Shown one piece after another: positions 56,704 through 64,000 of a stretch of DNA of 64,000 bases. The position numbers were made by a program, and so were the translations under genes. The stretch's first letter is position 1; every line of letters starts with the position of its first letter. A model generated the notes under the pieces. The model did not search any database. It was not told the DNA's origin and saw only the letters and a program-made list of their open reading frames with translations. This stretch comes from Advenella mimigardefordensis DPN7 (GTDB lineage Bacteria; Pseudomonadota; Gammaproteobacteria; Burkholderiales; Burkholderiaceae_B): contig NZ_CP003915.1 of the NCBI RefSeq assembly GCF_000521505.1, forward strand, positions 2,480,001 to 2,544,000. Direction: 5' to 3'.

Positions 56704-57564
56704 TTATTGAAAAACAATAGGTATATCGGCAATGGAGTCCCGGGGAACACCATTTTCTGTATAGGGTTTGAAACGCGCGCGTCGTACCGCACTCAGCGCA
56801 GATTCATTCAGCGAATCATAGGGCAGCGCCTGACGCAGGCTCACGCTTTTAACCGTACCCGCAGTAGAGATATGCACCCGGACGATAACCGTACCCGCTT
56901 CACCGCGCATTTTTGCCGCGCGCGGATAGGTTGGCTTAGGCTTGACCAGATAACTGACCGAAGACACCACCTTCGGCGCCAGATTGGTCTGGCCGCCCGA
57001 CGGCTTGGTGCTCGCACCATTACTGACGCCTACCGGCTTGAGCGAAATATTGCGATCAATCTTGATATCGGACAGATTGGGCGCTGGCTTTACCTTCGGC
57101 TTCGGCTCAGGTTTAGGTTTCGGTTTGGGCTTAGGCTTTGGTTTTGGCTTGGGTTCGGGTTTTGGTTCAGGCTTCGGCTCGGGCTTAGGCTCAACTACCG
57201 GTTTGGGTTCCGGTTTGAGCTCGTATACCGGATCCGGCACTGGTTCCGGAGGCGGAATAATCTCTTCCGGTACAGGTTCAGGTTGTGGTTCCGGCTCGGG
57301 CTGGGGTTCTGGCTCCGGCTCCGGTTGTACTTCAGGCTCCGGAGGGGGGGCCAGCTCCTCTCCTTTCGGAGGGGGACGTACCGGTTCGTCGATAATCGTT
57401 ACCATAACCGGGGCATCCGTCGCTTTGACGATAGGGGGCGTCAGATCCAGTGTACTCAGCCAGCCAACGCCTGACACTAATGCCAGCGTTGCAGCCAGGC
57501 CGGTGAGCCGAAAGCCCAGAGGAACCGCCGCGGGAGAATTTGATCCGTTAAACATGCTCAACAT
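56704..57564 (-). CDS. tonB: Energy transducer TonB
   Basis: The 286-residue protein has one N-terminal helix, a periplasmic spacer of Pro-Glu and Pro-Lys repeats and the C-terminal TonB domain. The spacer covers about residues 70-165 and includes a run of KPKP units. The C-terminal domain has [59 protein letters not shown]. The long charged spacer spans the periplasm. AAGG 5 bases before 57564 supports that start; an ATG three codons later is possible. It transfers motor energy to siderophore and other TonB-dependent receptors. A Fur box lies upstream. Confidence 0.93.
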   Translation of the reverse strand: MLSMFNGSNSPAAVPLGFRLTGLAATLALVSGVGWLSTLDLTPPIVKATDAPVMVTIIDEPVRPPPKGEELAPPPEPEVQPEPEPEPQPEPEPQPEPVPEEIIPPPEPVPDPVYELKPEPKPVVEPKPEPKPEPKPEPKPKPKPKPKPKPKPEPKPKVKPAPNLSDIKIDRNISLKPVGVSNGASTKPSGGQTNLAPKVVSSVSYLVKPKPTYPRAAKMRGEAGTVIVRVHISTAGTVKSVSLRQALPYDSLNESALSAVRRARFKPYTENGVPRDSIADIPIVFQ

Positions 57565-57686
57565 ACGTGCCTTGTGCAGGCAATTACAGCAGATAGCGCC
57601 TGGAACGGGAACCGCACCCAGCCCAAATACATTAGGCACATTGAATCACGCTAATGAATATCTGCAGGTCAGCCTATTATTGTAAT

Positions 57687-57705
57687 AATAACTATTCTCA
57701 TTTTC
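57687..57705 (-). promoter_or_regulatory. Probable Fur box upstream of tonB
   Basis: On the minus strand the sequence GAAAATGAGAATAGTTATT matches the 19-base Fur consensus at 14 positions. It is 123 bases before the tonB start, in the 57565-58006 gap, which is otherwise AT-rich with no gene. This fits iron-repressed expression of tonB-exbB-exbD. Confidence 0.6.
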
Positions 57706-57960
57706 AATGCATTTTTTGAAATTTGTGCATGGATTCACGGTCAATACATCACAAGGCATTTGCAGTTTGGCGCAATCGCCCTCTTTTCGCGTCTGCAAAA
57801 GAGTCGATAATTTTTTTTGCTGATACGCCTGCTCCCTCCGCCTTGATGTTTATTATTTTTTTTGTATCTTTATGTAAAAATAACTGAAACGAGCATGAAT
57901 ACACCTGCAATTTGTTGTGATTCATCCACAGCCTAATCGAAAGCCTGTTTCCAACAGACG

Positions 57961-57990
57961 AAAAAATACCGCCCGTAGGCGGTATTTTCT
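57961..57990 (-). terminator. Intrinsic terminator after the cold-shock gene
   Basis: On the minus strand AAAATACCGCC / GGCGGTATTTT forms an 11-bp stem with a 4-base loop, followed by T residues. It lies 17 bases past the stop of the csp gene. Confidence 0.88.
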
Positions 57991-58006
57991 TTACAGCGCA
58001 AATAAA

Positions 58007-58216
58007 TTATTTGGCTGAAACTTCTTTAGCCTGAGGACCTTTAGGGCCTTCAGCAACCACGAATGTTACTTCCTGGTTTTCCTGCAGTGATTTGTAGCCT
58101 GTACCGATGATGTCTGTGTGGTGCACAAACAGATCTTTACCACCAGAGGCGGGCTTGATGAAACCAAAGCCTTTCTCGTTGTTAAACCACTTTACAATTC
58201 CTGATTCTGTCGACAT
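58007..58216 (-). CDS. Cold-shock domain protein (CspA family)
   Basis: The 69-residue protein is one cold-shock domain with both RNA-binding motifs: KGFGFIKP (RNP1) and LFVHHTDI (RNP2). It binds single-stranded RNA or DNA. Several paralogues are usual in betaproteobacteria, and whether this one is cold-induced cannot be told from the protein. Its 5' leader of about 150 bases, typical for cold-shock genes, lies between the promoter at 58373-58401 and the start; AGGAAA lies 7 bases before the ATG. Confidence 0.95.
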   Translation of the reverse strand: MSTESGIVKWFNNEKGFGFIKPASGGKDLFVHHTDIIGTGYKSLQENQEVTFVVAEGPKGPQAKEVSAK

Positions 58217-58372
58217 GTCGATTTCCTGATATATATAAAAACAGAGATAAAGCCTATCTCTTGGGACAAGACTTCAAGGAGACGACACATGCAAACAGTA
58301 CCGCTGTAACCAGAAGCCTATTTCGTTCAACCGAAACAAGACTTCCTTTAACTTGAATATCTTATGTGTGAC

Positions 58373-58401
58373 ACTATGTCGGTAAAAGGAATCCGTGTCA
58401 A
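58373..58401 (-). promoter_or_regulatory. Promoter of the cold-shock gene
   Basis: On the minus strand TTGACA (58401-58396) is a perfect -35 and CATAGT (58378-58373) a fair -10 with 17 bases between. The resulting untranslated leader is about 150 bases, similar to leaders that control cspA-type mRNAs. The rest of the 58217-58503 gap holds only this leader and the clpB terminator. Confidence 0.6.
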
Positions 58402-58455
58402 TGAATATTTGTACCCGAGCATCAATACAACTGTCATTAAATTTTAATTAAGATC

Positions 58456-58486
58456 AAAAAAGCCCGGGAAATACCCGGGCTTTTTT
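58456..58486 (-). terminator. Intrinsic terminator of clpB
   Basis: A 13-bp stem (AAAAAAGCCCGGG / CCCGGGCTTTTTT) with a 5-base loop lies 18 bases after the clpB stop and has T runs in both orientations. Confidence 0.92.
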
Positions 58487-58503
58487 ATGGCAAAGCAACA
58501 GTC

Positions 58504-61101
58504 TTAACCCGCTATATCACTGTTTTCGCGGCTGAACACAAAAGCATCGTCTTTTACGTCAACCAGAACAGTGTCGCCAGGACCGAACTCCCCTTCCAGT
58601 ATTTTTCTGGCCATGCCATTTTCCACATGTTGCTGAATTGCACGTTTCAGTGGCCTTGCGCCGAATACCGGATCGAACCCACCTTTGGCCAACAGGGCCA
58701 ATGCGGCGTCGGAAATATGCAAATGCATATCCTGACCTGCCAGCCGCGCTCCCAGACGATCCAGCTGAATCCGCGCAATAGAGGAAATCTGCGCGCTATC
58801 GAGCGAATGAAATACCACCACTTCGTCAATACGATTCAGAAACTCTGGGCGGAACGCCTGTTTCACGTCTTCCCAGACCACTTCCTTGATCGCCTCGTAA
58901 GACTCCCCAGCCATACTCTGGATATGATGGGAGCCCAGATTCGACGTCATCACAATCACGGTATTGCGAAAATCGACTGTTCGTCCCTGCCCATCGGTCA
59001 AACGACCATCATCAAGCACCTGCAGCAGAATATTGAATACGTCCGGATGGGCTTTTTCCACTTCATCCAGCAGGATCACACTATAAGGCTTACGGCGAAC
59101 CGCTTCGGTCAGGTAACCACCCTCTTCGTAGCCCACATAGCCCGGAGGCGCTCCGATGAGACGCGCTACGGAATGTTTCTCCATAAACTCGCTCATGTCG
59201 ATACGTACCAGATGCTCTTCTGAATCGAACAGAAATCCGGCCAGCGCCTTGGTCAGCTCGGTTTTACCGACGCCCGTTGGCCCAAGAAACAGAAAGGAAC
59301 CATAAGGCCGTGACGGATCGGACAAGCCGGCGCGTGAACGACGGATCGCATCAGAAACCAGGGTGACCGCTTCGTCCTGGCCAACTACGCGTTTGTGCAG
59401 GAAGTTTTCCATGCCCAGCAGTTTTTCCCGCTCGCCCTGCATCATTTTGGAGACTGGGATACCGGTAGCGCGAGACACCACTTCGGCAATTTCTTCGGCC
59501 CCAACCTCAGTGCGCAGCAGGCGAGGTTTAGCCTTGCTGGTTTCTTCCGATTCAGCCACTTTCAGGCGACCTTCGAGTTCAGGCAAACGGCTGTACTGCA
59601 ACTCAGCCAGTTGCTCGTACTGCCCCTTGCGCTGAAATTCAGCCATTTGCGCCCGAACTTTCTCGATTTCTTCCTTGATCGACTGTGCACCCTGCACCGC
59701 CGCTTTCTCGGTTTTCCAGATCTCTTCGTAGTCGTTGTACTCGCGCTGCAGCTTTTCCAGCTCGTCTTCGATCGCTTTCAGGCGACGGGCAGAGGCATCA
59801 TCGGTTTCCTTACGCACCGCTTCGCGTTCAATTTTCAGTTGAATGATGCGACGATCCAGACGGTCCATCACTTCGGGTTTCGAATCGATTTCCATGCGGA
59901 TACGCGCCGCCGCCTCGTCGATCAGGTCAATCGCCTTGTCCGGTAGAAAACGGTCGGTGATATAGCGATTGGACAGCTCGGCGGCGGCTACAATGGCCGG
60001 GTCGGTAATATCAACACCGTGATGCAGCTCATAGCGTTCCTGAAGGCCGCGCAATATCGCAATGGTGCTTTCTACGTCGGGTTCATTAACCAGCACTTTC
60101 TGAAAGCGCCGTTCCAGCGCAGCATCTTTCTCAATGTACTTACGGTATTCATCAAGCGTGGTTGCGCCGATACAATGCAATTCACCGCGCGACAATGCCG
60201 GCTTGAGCATATTACCGGCATCCATGGCACCCTCGGCCTTGCCGGCCCCCACCATGGTGTGGATTTCGTCAATAAAGACGATATTGCTGCCGTCATCCTG
60301 CGCCAGTTCCTTGAGCACTGCCTTGAGACGTTCCTCGAACTCGCCGCGATACTTGGCGCCTGCCAGCAATGCAGCCAGGTCCAGCGACAGCACGCGTTTG
60401 CCGCGCAGGGTTTCCGGCACTTCATCATTGATAATGCGCTGCGCCAGCCCTTCAACAATGGCTGTCTTACCTACGCCCGGTTCACCGATAAGCACCGGAT
60501 TGTTTTTGGTACGGCGTTGCAGAATCTGAATGGCCCGGCGGATTTCATCATCGCGACCGATAACCGGATCCAGTTTGCCCAGGCGGGCTCGTTCGGTCAG
60601 ATCGGTCGTGTATTTTTTCAGCGCCTGGCGATTGCTTTCGCCTTCCTGGTCCTCAACGGCTGCGCCGCCACGAACCGCTTCAATCGCGGCTTCCAGTGCC
60701 TTTTTCTGCAGACCGGAGTCACGCAGGATACGACCGGCTTCGCCCTTGTCATCTGCTACAGCCAGCAGGAACAATTCACTTGCAATATAAGCATCACCCC
60801 GCCGGGCCGCTTCCTTATCGGTCGCGGTGAGCAGTGCATTCAGTTCACGGCTGATCTGCACATTCCCTTCGGCACCCTGCACCTGAGGCAGCGATTTGAT
60901 CGCGTTGTCCAGGGCCGGACCGACGCGATTGACCGCAACACCGGCACGCGCCAGCAGGCTGCCGGCGCCGCTGTCTGCGTCGCTCAGCAAGGCGGACAGA
61001 ACGTGTACCGGTTCAATGTATTGATTGTCATTACGGCCGGCAAGACTTTGGGCGTCGGCCAGCGCCTGTTGAAATTTTGTGGTTAATTTGTCAAATCTCA
61101 T
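58504..61101 (-). CDS. clpB: ClpB disaggregase
   Basis: The 865-residue chaperone has the N-terminal Clp domain ([23 protein letters not shown]). The first AAA+ module has [14 protein letters not shown], a coiled-coil M domain follows at about 400-530, and the second AAA+ module has [16 protein letters not shown] and the sensor region. It refolds aggregated proteins with DnaK and is heat-induced. The ATG at 61101 matches the family start; the longer frame upstream overlaps the promoter. No ClpP-binding loop is present, as expected. A sigma-32-like promoter precedes it. Confidence 0.97.
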   Translation of the reverse strand: MRFDKLTTKFQQALADAQSLAGRNDNQYIEPVHVLSALLSDADSGAGSLLARAGVAVNRVGPALDNAIKSLPQVQGAEGNVQISRELNALLTATDKEAARRGDAYIASELFLLAVADDKGEAGRILRDSGLQKKALEAAIEAVRGGAAVEDQEGESNRQALKKYTTDLTERARLGKLDPVIGRDDEIRRAIQILQRRTKNNPVLIGEPGVGKTAIVEGLAQRIINDEVPETLRGKRVLSLDLAALLAGAKYRGEFEERLKAVLKELAQDDGSNIVFIDEIHTMVGAGKAEGAMDAGNMLKPALSRGELHCIGATTLDEYRKYIEKDAALERRFQKVLVNEPDVESTIAILRGLQERYELHHGVDITDPAIVAAAELSNRYITDRFLPDKAIDLIDEAAARIRMEIDSKPEVMDRLDRRIIQLKIEREAVRKETDDASARRLKAIEDELEKLQREYNDYEEIWKTEKAAVQGAQSIKEEIEKVRAQMAEFQRKGQYEQLAELQYSRLPELEGRLKVAESEETSKAKPRLLRTEVGAEEIAEVVSRATGIPVSKMMQGEREKLLGMENFLHKRVVGQDEAVTLVSDAIRRSRAGLSDPSRPYGSFLFLGPTGVGKTELTKALAGFLFDSEEHLVRIDMSEFMEKHSVARLIGAPPGYVGYEEGGYLTEAVRRKPYSVILLDEVEKAHPDVFNILLQVLDDGRLTDGQGRTVDFRNTVIVMTSNLGSHHIQSMAGESYEAIKEVVWEDVKQAFRPEFLNRIDEVVVFHSLDSAQISSIARIQLDRLGARLAGQDMHLHISDAALALLAKGGFDPVFGARPLKRAIQQHVENGMARKILEGEFGPGDTVLVDVKDDAFVFSRENSDIAG

Positions 61102-61155
61102 GATTCTTCCCATGTCATTCATTACGGCCATATCTATATGGCCTGGTTGCTTAAT

Positions 61156-61183
61156 ACATAATGGCAACTACCCACATTTCAAG
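61156..61183 (-). promoter_or_regulatory. Sigma-32-like promoter of clpB
   Basis: On the minus strand CTTGAAA (61183-61177) is a perfect heat-shock -35. The -10 element is CATTATGT (61163-61156) at 13 bases, keeping only half of CCCCATNT. The spacing equals that of the lon promoter. The downstream gene strengthens the call. Confidence 0.5.
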
Positions 61184-61284
61184 ATGTGATAAACACAGTT
61201 TTTGGCTGAGGATGAAGACGGCTGACCAAAGAACGGAACCACAGCCGGTACAATCGAATTTTAACTGTTCCGGTTGACCTTTCG

Positions 61285-61929
61285 ATGAATTCAGGCTATT
61301 CCGACACCGCTGCCGCGCACGATCCTGACAGTGCCAGCTCTATCCTGCCCCAGCGTGTCGTGCTGGATACCTGTGTGCTGATGTCCACGATTCTCAAGAA
61401 CCTGCTGCTACGTCTGGCGCAATCGGGCATGTTCGAACCGGTCTGGGCCGACTATATCGGCCAGGAGTGGCGTCGCAATGCCAGCCGTGTCTGGGAGGTG
61501 TCCGAAGAAGACATTACCACTCAATGGCAGGACATGCAGCTGGCCTTCCCCCGCGCCGACATGGGTATTGTCACTGAATTCGAAAAGGGGCTGAACAAAA
61601 GCGACCCCAAGGACTGGCACGTGATTGCAGCCGGCCGCGCCGCCCTTGCCCGCTACCCCGGTCAGTCTGTTTGTATTCTGACGCGCAACCTGCGCGATTT
61701 CAACCGCAGTGAACTACGCCAGCTGGGCTTGTCGCTATCAGACCCTGACGCGTTTCTGGCCAAATGCTATGAATTGAATGCCGATTTGCTGATGCAACTG
61801 CTGGCGATGATTCCCGACGATGCCATTACTATCGGCCGGCCACGCGAGCCCCTGGAAACCGTCCTCAGGCGGGAACGCCTGTTTCGCCTGAACAACCTGA
61901 TTGCCCAGGACGAAAATGCGGCGGCGTAA
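61285..61929 (+). CDS. PIN-domain protein
   Basis: The 214-residue protein has a PIN-like ribonuclease fold: VVLDTCVLMSTILKNLLLRLA with the first Asp near residue 28, DPKDWHVIAAGRAALA, and a final acidic/Asn motif ILTRNLRDFN. A C-terminal helical extension (about 150-214) follows. PIN domains cut RNA, many as toxins, but no antitoxin gene is adjacent, so a toxin role is not supported. It starts 183 bases upstream-divergent from clpB and precedes the NRDE gene by 50 bases. Confidence 0.8.
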   Translation: MNSGYSDTAAAHDPDSASSILPQRVVLDTCVLMSTILKNLLLRLAQSGMFEPVWADYIGQEWRRNASRVWEVSEEDITTQWQDMQLAFPRADMGIVTEFEKGLNKSDPKDWHVIAAGRAALARYPGQSVCILTRNLRDFNRSELRQLGLSLSDPDAFLAKCYELNADLLMQLLAMIPDDAITIGRPREPLETVLRRERLFRLNNLIAQDENAAA

Positions 61930-61979
61930 TCCAGCCGCGAGGGCTTCTCGTTTCATGAAGAAAATGAAGGACGCTTCCC

Positions 61980-62765
61980 ATGTGCATTATCTATTTGTCG
62001 ATTGCCAAAGATCCCGACTGGCCCCTGTATATTGCCGCCAATCGCGATGAGTTTCACGCCAGGCCAGCCTTGCCTGCCGCACCGTGGGACGCCAATCCGG
62101 ACATTTTCTCCGGCCTGGATCTGAGCGGTGGCGGCACCTGGCTGGCGATTAACAGAAATGGCCGTTTTGCCATGCTGACCAATTACCGTGACCCCGCCGG
62201 CTTTATCCCCCAGGCTCCCACACGCGGCCTGCTGGTGAGCGATTTTGTGGACGGCACGATGACCGCCGGCGACTACATTACGCAGGCGTGGGAAACCGGC
62301 AATCACTACAATGGCTTCAATCTGATCGTGGGAGATGCTCGCGAGGTGTACTACACTGGTAACCGGCAAGCCGCAGCGCCGCAAAAGCTCGGGCAAGGCA
62401 GTTATATTCTGTCCAATCACCTGCTGGATACGCCCTGGCCCAAAGCCGAACGCCTGCGCCGTGGCCTGGATGCCCTCACGCCCGATAGCGGCCCCGATGC
62501 GCTACAACAAGTCTATACCCTGCTTAAAGACACCACGCCCGCACCCGATGACGCATTACCAGATACCGGCATTCCACTGGATCGCGAACGCCTCCTGAGC
62601 AGCCCTTTTATCATTAGCGAAAACTACGGCACCCGCTGCTCCACCATTGTTGCGGTCAATCGCGACGGTAACGCCACCCTCAGCGAATTGAGCTACGCGC
62701 CGGACGGCAGCGAAACAGGGCGCCGTGACTGGACCTTCACCATGCACAGCCCCTATCGCTATTGA
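61980..62765 (+). CDS. NRDE-family protein (TANGO2-like)
   Basis: The 261-residue protein begins MCIIYLSIAKDPDWPLYIAANRDEFHARPALPA, the defining NRDE block with Cys2 as the conserved second residue, a feature of Ntn-type hydrolase folds. Further family features are GGGTWLAINRNGRFAMLTNYRDP and YGTRCSTIVAVNRDG near the C-terminus. The bacterial role is unclear; relatives have been linked to heme handling. It is probably co-transcribed with the PIN gene. Confidence 0.85.
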   Translation: MCIIYLSIAKDPDWPLYIAANRDEFHARPALPAAPWDANPDIFSGLDLSGGGTWLAINRNGRFAMLTNYRDPAGFIPQAPTRGLLVSDFVDGTMTAGDYITQAWETGNHYNGFNLIVGDAREVYYTGNRQAAAPQKLGQGSYILSNHLLDTPWPKAERLRRGLDALTPDSGPDALQQVYTLLKDTTPAPDDALPDTGIPLDRERLLSSPFIISENYGTRCSTIVAVNRDGNATLSELSYAPDGSETGRRDWTFTMHSPYRY

Positions 62766-62838
62766 TTGAGCAGTGCTTTGCCTTTCAAAGGTACAATGAG
62801 CCGATTGCTCATTCAACCAGACTCAAGATACTCAAGCC

Positions 62839-63771
62839 ATGGATCGCTTCACCCAACTGGAAAGTTTTGTCGCCGTCGCGACGCTTGGCACCCTGTCGGC
62901 TGCAGCCAAGCAACACGGCATTGCTCCTGCCATGATGGGGCGGCGGATCGATGCGCTGGAAGAACGCCTTGGCGTTAAGCTGCTCATTCGCTCTACCCGC
63001 AAGCTCACCCTTACACCCGAAGGGCATGCTTTTGTGGAAGAAGCCCAGCGCATTCTCAAGGATCTGGCCGAAACCGAGAGCCAGATCACCCAGGGCAAGG
63101 TAAAAATTGCCGGGCCCTTGCGGCTGACCGCGCCAGCCGGTTTCGGACGCCAGCATGTTGCACCACATATTCCGGATTTCTGCCGCCGGCATCCCGACAT
63201 CCGCGTGACGCTGGATCTGACAGACAGAATCATCGATATGTTCGAAGAACAATACGACTGCGCCATTCGCATCGGCGACTTACCGGACTCGCAGCTGGTC
63301 GCTTTAAAACTGGCGGAAAACCGCCGGGTCGTGGTCGCCTCGCCTGCCTATATCAAACGTCATGGTACGCCTAAGGTGCCCGCTGATCTGGTCAAACACG
63401 AATGCCTGTCTTTCGGGCCGCAAGGCAGCCAGAGCAAAGGCTGGCTGTTTCAGGAAAAAGGCGGAACGCGGGCTTTCAAACCTACCGGCAGGCTCGCCTG
63501 CTCGGACGGCAGCGTTCTGCACGAATGGGCGCTGCATGGCTTTGGCTTATCCTGGCGTTCCCTGTGGGAAGTACAGGCCGACCTGAATGCAGGTCGCCTG
63601 GTTACGGTTCTGGATGATTACGCAACCCAGCCCAATGGCATTTATGCCGTCCTGCCCAACCGCAAGCACCTGCCCCAGCGTACCCGCAGTTTTATTGATA
63701 TGCTCAAGCGGCACTATGCTACAGACGGCTACTGGGACGCTGTGCACATGCCGCCTGTCGCGGTACAGTGA
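62839..63771 (+). CDS. LysR-family transcriptional regulator
   Basis: The 310-residue regulator has an N-terminal winged helix (about 1-60: FTQLESFVAVATLGTLSAAAKQHGIAPAMMGRRIDALEERLGVKLLIRSTRKLTLT). A periplasmic-binding-like effector domain follows (IRVTLDLTDRIIDMFEEQYDCAIRIGDLPDSQLVAL). It is close to the CrgA/YafC subgroup. The target is unknown; it is not divergent from a neighbouring operon as many LysR genes are, but follows the NRDE gene by 73 bases. A convergent solute-binding protein gene lies downstream. Confidence 0.9.
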   Translation: MDRFTQLESFVAVATLGTLSAAAKQHGIAPAMMGRRIDALEERLGVKLLIRSTRKLTLTPEGHAFVEEAQRILKDLAETESQITQGKVKIAGPLRLTAPAGFGRQHVAPHIPDFCRRHPDIRVTLDLTDRIIDMFEEQYDCAIRIGDLPDSQLVALKLAENRRVVVASPAYIKRHGTPKVPADLVKHECLSFGPQGSQSKGWLFQEKGGTRAFKPTGRLACSDGSVLHEWALHGFGLSWRSLWEVQADLNAGRLVTVLDDYATQPNGIYAVLPNRKHLPQRTRSFIDMLKRHYATDGYWDAVHMPPVAVQ

Positions 63772-63780
63772 TGAAGGGAT

Positions 63781-63798
63781 GGGCGCCAGCGCCCCTTT
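63781..63798. terminator. Short GC hairpin between convergent genes
   Basis: GGGCGC / GCGCCC with a 2-base apparent loop is followed by CTTT on the plus strand. It may end the LysR transcript; the stem is short, so the call is weak. Confidence 0.35.
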
Positions 63799-63800
63799 GA

Positions 63801-64000
63801 TTATTTGCCTTCAGCCAACACGTCTGCGGGCAGATCGGTCGCGTGATATTTCTTGAAAATGGTATTTAACTCACCATTTTTCAGATTCTGGCGTACCAGC
63901 TCATTGATTTTCTCTTTCAGTTCTGAATTGTTCTTCGCGACGCCAATTCCCATTTTCGACGTCGACATCACAACCTTGATATCCAGGGCCTTGGCCGGAT
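63801..64000 (-). CDS. Extracellular solute-binding protein, family 3 (3' end only)
   Basis: The minus-strand frame open from the window edge to the stop at 63801 encodes the last 65 residues of a periplasmic binding protein. It contains LDIKVVMSTSKMGIGVAKNN, then ELKEKINELVRQNLKNGELNTIFKKYHATDLP and a short tail ADVLAEGK. The GIGVAKNN...L..KIN..L....NGELN.I..KY order is the C-terminal pattern of amino-acid-type (family 3) ABC solute-binding proteins. The substrate and the rest of the gene lie outside the window. Confidence 0.8.
   Translation of the reverse strand, partial: PAKALDIKVVMSTSKMGIGVAKNNSELKEKINELVRQNLKNGELNTIFKKYHATDLPADVLAEGK

Noticed and set aside
56984..57685. Gly/Ser-rich plus-strand ORF
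   Set aside because: It is the complement of the Pro-Glu/Pro-Lys repeats of tonB, not a separate protein.
60019..61086. 355-codon plus-strand ORF across clpB
   Set aside because: Antisense to the conserved first half of clpB; shadow frame.
61285..61929. Toxin-antitoxin module for the PIN protein
   Set aside because: No small antitoxin gene lies next to it, and the protein is longer than typical VapC toxins.

Overview
The window is a stretch of bacterial chromosome with GC content in the mid-fifties (judged by eye). It looks betaproteobacterial, order Burkholderiales, most like Alcaligenaceae. An Advenella/Bordetella-type genome is my guess from gene order and protein style, not a database result. 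Support for this includes the gshB - PTS IIA(Man) - ptsH - ptsI block, glnK-amtB, the urtABCDE-ureDAJBCEFG cluster, the yhdP/glnE divergent pair, the tig-clpP-clpX-lon run, and the use of QueH. I see no phage, plasmid or CRISPR. The one clear mobile element is a group II intron.

Layout. 1-5.4 kb: a small lipoprotein, a GFA-type zinc protein, tRNA-Pro(GGG), a three-gene minus-strand operon (DUF4142 lipoprotein, cupredoxin, ECF sigma), a small secreted protein, an FMN alpha-hydroxyacid oxidase and a MerR-type regulator. 5.4-9.9 kb (minus): ihfA, pheT, pheS, rplT, rpmI. 10.2-13.1 kb (minus): comM, ubiK and an Ala-rich repeat lipoprotein. 13.4-15.1 kb (plus): glnK-amtB behind a sigma-54 promoter. 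15.3-21.5 kb (minus): ptsI, ptsH, PTS IIA, gshB, infC, thrS. Thus the usual thrS-infC-rpmI-rplT-pheST-ihfA cluster is split in two, with about 9 kb between infC and rpmI. 21.8-23.3 kb: an OmpA-like lipoprotein and a low-complexity membrane-anchored protein. 23.4-25.3 kb: the intron. 25.4-31.4 kb (minus): the protein quality-control run lon, clpX, clpP, tig. 32.6-44.5 kb (plus): 13 contiguous genes for urea uptake and urease. 44.6-51.5 kb (minus): a GT-C glycosyltransferase, sdaA, yhdP. 51.6-55.2 kb (plus): glnE and queH. 55.3-57.6 kb (minus): tonB-exbB-exbD under a probable Fur box. 58-61.1 kb (minus): a cold-shock protein and clpB. 61.3-64 kb: a PIN-domain protein, an NRDE protein, a LysR regulator and the 3' end of a solute-binding protein gene that runs off the window.

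Regulation. Nitrogen control is a theme. glnK-amtB and urtA each have a near-identical sigma-54 promoter, with NtrC-like sites sharing a 12-base core, and glnE (glutamine synthetase adenylyltransferase) lies about 10 kb away. lon and clpB carry sigma-32-like heat-shock promoters. The most interesting regulatory element is upstream of thrS: a 24-codon leader ORF with four Thr codons in five, followed by an intrinsic terminator just before the thrS ribosome binding site. A candidate antiterminator strand overlaps the end of the leader ORF. This has the architecture of a ribosome-mediated attenuator responding to charged tRNA-Thr. infC starts with AUC.
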